From the NCBI GenBank assembly GCA_037176845.1, contig JAYKXP010000017.1, forward strand, positions 186,001 through 250,000: a stretch of 64,000 bases of DNA, given 5' to 3'. A model generated the notes under the pieces. That model ran no database searches, was not told where the DNA came from, and was given only the letters and a program-made list of their open reading frames with translations. The stretch comes from Paramarasmius palmivorus. Its lineage: Eukaryota; Basidiomycota; Agaricomycetes; Agaricales; Marasmiaceae. This document shows positions 58,571 through 64,000 of the stretch, in pieces. The position numbers and the translations under genes were made by a program. Numbering within the stretch: the first letter of the stretch is position 1; every line of letters starts with the position of its first letter.

Positions 58571-61500
58571 ATGTATGGACGTGGTCAAGGTCATCATCGC
58601 GGCCAAGGGCACCCTCAGAGAGGAGGACACCATCAAGGGCGTCAACGACAGTCAAAACCTCACATTCCTGGTCCAGTAGTTGTCAAAACCAATTGTTTCC
58701 TCATCGAACAGTAAATGCGCTGTGCCTTGTTTGACTGTGGCTCAACCCATTCCTTGCAGACTACCAGGACTGACATACAACCAGTACTATAGTGAGTAGT
58801 CTCCTTTGTTATCTTCCCTTCTGAATAACTACTGACATCTGCTAACAGTCAGTGAGTTACCAACTATCCATCAAATTTCATTTCCCTCATTCGACAACCA
58901 AGCGTTCAACCCCGAAGTGCGAGATTTCACTCGACGACAAGAAATAATTCAACGGCTACGGACCATTTTTGCTCCTCAAGCATTCGTCTCGCTACCAATT
59001 TACGACGGACAAAACCTACTCTTCGTTCATACTCCGGTACAGGAAGGCTCGGTGAGACCTCGATCCTTAGACATTGCTAGCCCGACTCATTCCTATGTTT
59101 GACAGTACCTTGTCAGTGTTTTCAGCGATACTGCGGTCCCGAACGCGAGGGGCACATACACGGTGGACATAGCGAGAACTGGAGCTGCTCCTATCAGGCC
59201 TTCGTAAGTATACATGTTCGTCGTTTTCGGTTTCCAAGTCTGAATATGTTTAGCGATCTTCTCGGGTTGATCCATCCATCTACTCAACAAACCTCAGACA
59301 CAACAACAGAAATAGCAAGGGCCACAAATTTGCTGCAGTTACTTTTGAAACAAGATGTGAACCAGTGAGTTGTAGTATTCCGTCCTTCGCCTTTGCCATA
59401 CTCACTCCAGTCGAAGAAAATATCCTCACAATGCCAGAGCCTTCTTCATGCAAGAGCAACGACGACGTGTCGGCCGAGGACTTGAGTTCTGGAGAGGATA
59501 TTTCTAGTACGTTGTCTTTCTCACTCTCTTAACTTATTCGCTCAAGAATTATAGCTCCGTCCGGCCCACTATTGGTAGGATGATGATCAATGTTGACACG
59601 ACAATGGCGGCAGTGTAAGCTACAGCAACGCATTATTGCTCTTCGATTACTTACATGTCTTCAGCTATCAAGAAGGACCTCTTGTTCAGCTCTGCATGGA
59701 CTTCCTTGAGGCTTCGGGGGATGTTCGTCGAGCGCTAAACTTGACACCTTCAAGTGAAAACTTCAGGAAGCTTGAAAGATTCGTGAAGAACCTCAAGATT
59801 ATCGTCACAACGAGGAACAAGACTAAAGTTATAAGGGGTCTGCATCCAGACGCAGATGGGTATACCTTCACAAGTAGCGGTGGTCAGCAACTCACTGTCG
59901 GAGTAAGTCAACACTCTTGCTTTTGGCAGATATGCTTCTGACAAGAACAGCAATATATGCGTCAAGCTTATGCCATCGATTTAAGATATCGGGGTATTGT
60001 TGGTGCACGTCTTTCAGGTGCACAGGCAGACCGCCCAGAAATCGTTCCGCTCGAGCTATGTCTTGTTAAATCAGGGCAACTATTCCGTAAGAAACTCCCT
60101 CCTGCATTGACCGACAGTGCCCGACAGTTTGCCACGCTTACACCTGGCGATCGCATGTCACACATCCGAAGCAGTGGAACTTCTCCGGTATGTTTTCATC
60201 TTGAGTTGTATGTACTGTACATAAACTGATTCGAACTGCCTACAGATCTCCCAATTCATAGAGTCGGAGTATGTTGTCCAGGCACGCATGTCGATTTCTC
60301 GAGCACCCCTTGAGATTCAAGGCAAGCTTCTTGATCTTCCAGACATTCGTTTTGGTTCTGGCGGAAAGCTTGTGAGTATACATGGCTATGGAACAACTAT
60401 TACCGCACTAAAAGGTGCGTACAGGCGCCATCTGAGGGATCATGGAACGTTGTCAGGCAAAAACTACATACTCCACGAGCTCTTCAAGCCTGGGCAGTAA
60501 TTTCGTTCGTCGATAGACTTTTCATGGAAGAAATACAACGATACGCCAGAAGTCTTGCCGACTGTTGTTTTTCGTTAGGTTTGTTGAACTCGATGGTGCC
60601 CCGTCGTACTCTGACGTTCCTTCCAGGCTTGTTTCCAGGCGGTCAGTACAGTCGGACAGAATTTCAGAGCGTCCCTGATTACCTCAGTGTAGACCGAGAA
60701 CCGAGGCCCCCTATTACTATACGTTTAGGCAATGGCCAGGACCCAGAAAATGTAAGTCTAATCAAATCATCAGACATTGTCTCATCAAGTTTTTGCAGGG
60801 TCTGAAGGGAGTCTACGAGGATGTGATTTCGCGTATAGTCGATCCAAAGAAGCTGAACGAACTTATGCCCTACCTTGTGATCTTGGTCATACTCCCAGAG
60901 AAAGCAGAGCCGCTTCGAAACAGAGTGAAGCATTGGTCTGATGTCATTATGGGTAGGACTCTTATTATTGAGCTACCAGCATTCTGATTGCAATCTAGGT
61001 GTCCGCACTCAATGTGTGCGGATCGATAAACTCAAGAAAGCAAATAATCAGTACTACAATAATGTTGCACTCAAGTGAGTTGCTTGATTAGTATTGGGCC
61101 CATCTTCCACTAACTACTACTGAAGGTTGAATGCACGTCTCGGCGGGCAAAACTTTATTGTAGAATCACCTGCAATGAAATGGTTTGGGGAACGTCCAAC
61201 AATGGTCATGGGTATGCAATTGGTTTTAGAGAGCAAAAAGACACTAATCACATTTCCTAGGTGCTGATGTGAGTCATCCCGGTCCTGGTGTCCAAAGACC
61301 ATCAGTGGCAAGCCTGGTCTGGTCGTACAACAGAGAAGCCACCCGGTATTGTGCTTTGACCAGTGTTCAGGATCCTCGGACGGAGCATATCCTTGATCTT
61401 CGACAAATGGCGAATCGTGCTATTGACCACTTCGGTAACATCAATGGTCAGAAAGGACCCGATGGAAAGATGAAGCAAACAATGCCTCGGAGAATCGTCT

Positions 61501-62454
61501 TCTTCAGAGATGGCTTGAGCGAGGGAGAATACGAGGGTGTTGCGCAGCAGGAAATCAGAGCCCTTCGAGGTTTGTATCGGGATTTCCCTATGCCTATGGA
61601 TAACGTTTAACTGATGGAATTCCAGATATCTGGGAAAGCCACAAGGCTCACGTTGACCTAACATACGTTGTTGTGGGCAAAAGGTAAACCAACGACATAG
61701 TTAATGCTCAAACCAGCTGATATGTTTTCATAGGCACCATGTCGCCTTCTTTCCAGACCCAGACACGTGAGTCTGCCTTTAAGACGTTTGGGTAGTACTT
61801 ATTAAAATCCCTTAGTAACGCCCACGATGGGAAGGGGAATGCAATGGCTGGCTTTGTCGCCGACAGGGATCTTTGCAGCCCCTTAGCCGCGGACTTTTAC
61901 CTTCAGTCTCATGCAGCAATTCTGGGCAGTAAGTGCCATCATCCCAACGATACTCACAACCCCTCTAAGAGACATTCACAGCGTCGCGCTCAAGCCATTA
62001 CATAGTGATGCTAGACCAATGCGACTTACGCCGCGATCGGTGAGTCAGCACACCTCTTTACACATATAAAATTGACCCTTCTGCAGTCTAGAAGAGTTAG
62101 CTTTCAGTCTATGTCACGTTTACGCCAAAGCTACTAGATCTGTCTCAATCCCAGCCCCAGTCTATTGTAAGTGGTCTCCAGATAGCCCGGACATGAGAAT
62201 CACACTTAACCGTTATTACAGATGCGGACGTGAGTGGGATTTAGAGGCTGGCTTCTACTTGTTACATACTGACCCTTCCTCGATCCCAGCTCGCTTGTGA
62301 TCGTCTGAAGTTCCATATCTCGCATGATTCCGAAGTCCATTTTTCAGACAACTCAAGCTTTGGTGGAGAAGAAGAAGTATTTGACCTGGAACGCTGGAAA
62401 AGGGCTTATAGACACGTTAACGATAGGGTCAACCAGACGATGTATTTCCTCTAA
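58571..62454 (+). CDS. Argonaute protein, RNA silencing (copy 2)
   Basis: Second small-RNA effector with the same plan as the copy at 20795. The N-terminal tail is Gly/Arg/His/Gln-rich (M-Y-G-R-G-Q-G-H-H-R-G-Q). N domain S-L-P-I-Y-D-G-Q; linker G-L-E-F-W-R-G-Y-F; PAZ around 59660-59905 with V-I-R-G-L-H; then Y-R-G-I-V-G-A-R-L, W-N-V-V-R-Q-K. MID has L-V-I-L-V-I-L-P. PIWI starts in N-A-R-L-G-G-Q-N-F-I-V and keeps Asp in G-A-D-V-S-H-P, Glu in R-T-E-H-I, Asp in F-R-D-G-L-S-E-G and Asp in Y-Y-A-D (D-E-D-D). It ends T-M-Y-F-L. Exon joints I could follow are in phase, so it looks intact. The two copies differ clearly in the N-terminal half and PAZ, so they are not a recent duplicate. Confidence 0.92.
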
Positions 62455-62878
62455 CTGTAGGTCTGTGCTCAAGTCGTCCTAACGTATTGTCTCTTCACTT
62501 ACATGCATGTTGCAGTTTCTGTATTGCTTGGTACTCATTGTAGAACAATCGCTGTAATTCTTGACGCTGGCAGAGCACATCTGTATATTTGTACTTAAAT
62601 GTAATCAATGTGACCGGACCTTTGATTGGACACGCATAAGCTCCGGATTTTCTGTATATGTACCGTGCCTTCGCGGTGGCATGCTCTACGTTGCCAAGTT
62701 CCCTGAGACGGAAGCAGTGACGGAGCACGGACCACCGCATCCCGATCGATGTCGATATCAGTCGCAACATTTTTCTGTGTCCCGGAAGAAGTTGGAATGT
62801 CGGGTCTGACTCGAGTCTGACTCAGGTTGAATTGTCACTTCTTCTCAAACAACCACCAATACTTTTCGACCTGCTCAA
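62455..62878. other. Intergenic between Argonaute and PDX1
   Basis: No supported gene. Holds the Argonaute 3' UTR and the PDX1 promoter. Confidence 0.5.
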
Positions 62879-64000
62879 ATGGCTACTCCAGCATCCACGA
62901 CACCGACACCACAAGGCGCAGGCTCTTCTGCAAACCCCTCAGTTGCGCCTGCTAGACTAAAGGATGGCGGCTCGGGAGGAAGCAGTGTCGGGGGTTTTGG
63001 TGTACGTATTGTTTGCTTTGCCTCTCCTCGTGTTGTCTTTCCGAATTTTGCCTTCTTCATGCAATGATTGATGAACGATACAGGTCAAATCTGGGCTCGC
63101 TCAAATGTTGAAGGGAGGTGTCATTATGGACGTCGTCAACGCTGAACAGGCCAGAATAGCTGAGGAGGCAGGTGCTTGTGCTGTCATGGCCTTGGAACGT
63201 GTACCAGCGGATATCAGGGCGCAAGGAGGTGTTGCAAGAATGGTACGCCCTGATTTTTATCAAGTTCCGTGAACGCGGTTGATTGCCTTTCCTATGTAGA
63301 GCGACCCTAGACTCATCAAGGAGATCGTAGACGCGGTTACGATACCCGTGATGGCAAAAGTCAGGATCGGACATTTTGTAGAAGCCCAGGTCAATCAGGT
63401 CTACACTTTGCTAGTTTCGGGTCTCTCACTGCCATCTAGATCTTGCAAGCCCTCGGTATCGATTACATCGACGAATCCGAGGTTCTTACTCCTGCAGATG
63501 AGGAGCACCACATCAATAAGCACAACTTCAAAGTTCCGTTCGTTTGCGGTTCACGAAACCTTGGTGAAGCATTGAGAAGGATCTCAGAGGGTGCTGCTAT
63601 GATTAGAACAAAAGGCGAAGCTGGAACAGGAAATGTCGTCGAAGCGTACGCTCTCAGTGATTTGTCGAGTTCTTCAAGTCGCTGATACGGATGCAGCGTT
63701 CGTCACTCCCGAGCAATAGCCTCTGAAATCCGGAAGGCTTCTGCCATGAGCGAGGAAGAACTATACACATACGCCAAAGAAATTCAAGCACCATTCCATC
63801 TGCTGAAGGAAACCGCTCGCCTTAAGCGACTTCCTGTGGTTAATTTTGCGGCTGGAGGAATTGCTACCCCAGGTCTGTCACTATCGCAACTCGAAACAGA
63901 TGAGCCGTCCTGATACATCTATAGCTGACGCTGCGCTGATGATGCAACTTGGATGCGATGGTGTCTTTGTTGGCTCTGGAATCTTCAAGGTTGGTTGTTG
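62879..64000 (+). CDS. PDX1: Pyridoxal 5'-phosphate synthase subunit PDX1 (partial)
   Basis: Makes vitamin B6 from ribose 5-phosphate, glyceraldehyde 3-phosphate and ammonia supplied by the PDX2 glutaminase. A Ser/Thr/Pro-rich leader (M-A-T-P-A-S-T-T-P) leads to [17 protein letters not shown]. Then [31 protein letters not shown] (active-site Lys region), [15 protein letters not shown] and [11 protein letters not shown]. Also [14 protein letters not shown] (second Lys), [10 protein letters not shown] and [16 protein letters not shown]. Exons are split by short introns. The window ends about 30-50 residues before the expected C-terminus. Confidence 0.95.

Noticed and set aside
1..64000. tRNA genes, CRISPR arrays, terminal-repeat transposons
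   Set aside because: I looked for tRNA B-box-like GGTTCGAA patterns, regular spaced repeats and transposase or reverse-transcriptase motifs and found none that held up.

Overview
The window is nuclear DNA of a filamentous basidiomycete, most likely an agaricomycete. Coding is dense on both strands, introns are many and short (about 45-65 nt, GT-AG, one GC-AG), and there are two Argonautes, a CYP63-like P450, a Zn2Cys6 regulator and eukaryotic housekeeping genes with divergent and convergent neighbours only tens to hundreds of bases apart. The species cannot be named from sequence alone.

Layout. 0.45-3.7 kb: Zn2Cys6 transcription factor (minus) behind a long gene-free upstream region. 7.0-10.3 kb: NOP16 (minus), the tiny respiratory subunit QCR10 (plus) and a HAD hydrolase (minus). 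10.4-16.3 kb: gene-poor, with an unassigned minus-strand gene, a single-pass membrane protein with a PY motif and coding relics. 16.4-25.7 kb: anchored aspartic protease (minus), YPT1/RAB1 GTPase (plus), first Argonaute (plus), ATP synthase subunit d (minus). 26.2-34.7 kb: F-box/LRR-like protein, a short-chain dehydrogenase and its frameshifted tandem copy, a GH47 alpha-1,2-mannosidase and a polytopic membrane protein. 35-43 kb: gene-poor, with an OB-fold-like protein and several small lineage-type hypothetical genes. 43.9-52.1 kb, all minus: CYP63-like P450, EZH2/KMT6 Polycomb methyltransferase, SRP receptor alpha. 52.2-57.3 kb: SNW1/SKIP (plus), cyclin L (minus) and an RS-rich protein (plus), very tightly packed. 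57.6-64 kb: small Cys-containing protein (minus), second Argonaute (plus), and the start of PDX1 vitamin B6 synthase (plus, cut by the window end).

How genes relate. Three genes act in silencing: two Argonautes about 34 kb apart and an EZH2-type H3K27 methyltransferase between them. SNW1, cyclin L and the RS-rich protein form a neighbourhood with a pre-mRNA processing theme. YPT1, SRP receptor and the GH47 mannosidase serve the secretory pathway; QCR10 and ATP7 serve oxidative phosphorylation. No tRNA, rRNA, CRISPR or intact transposon was recognised. All gene models were spliced by eye, so internal exon limits not stated explicitly are approximate.
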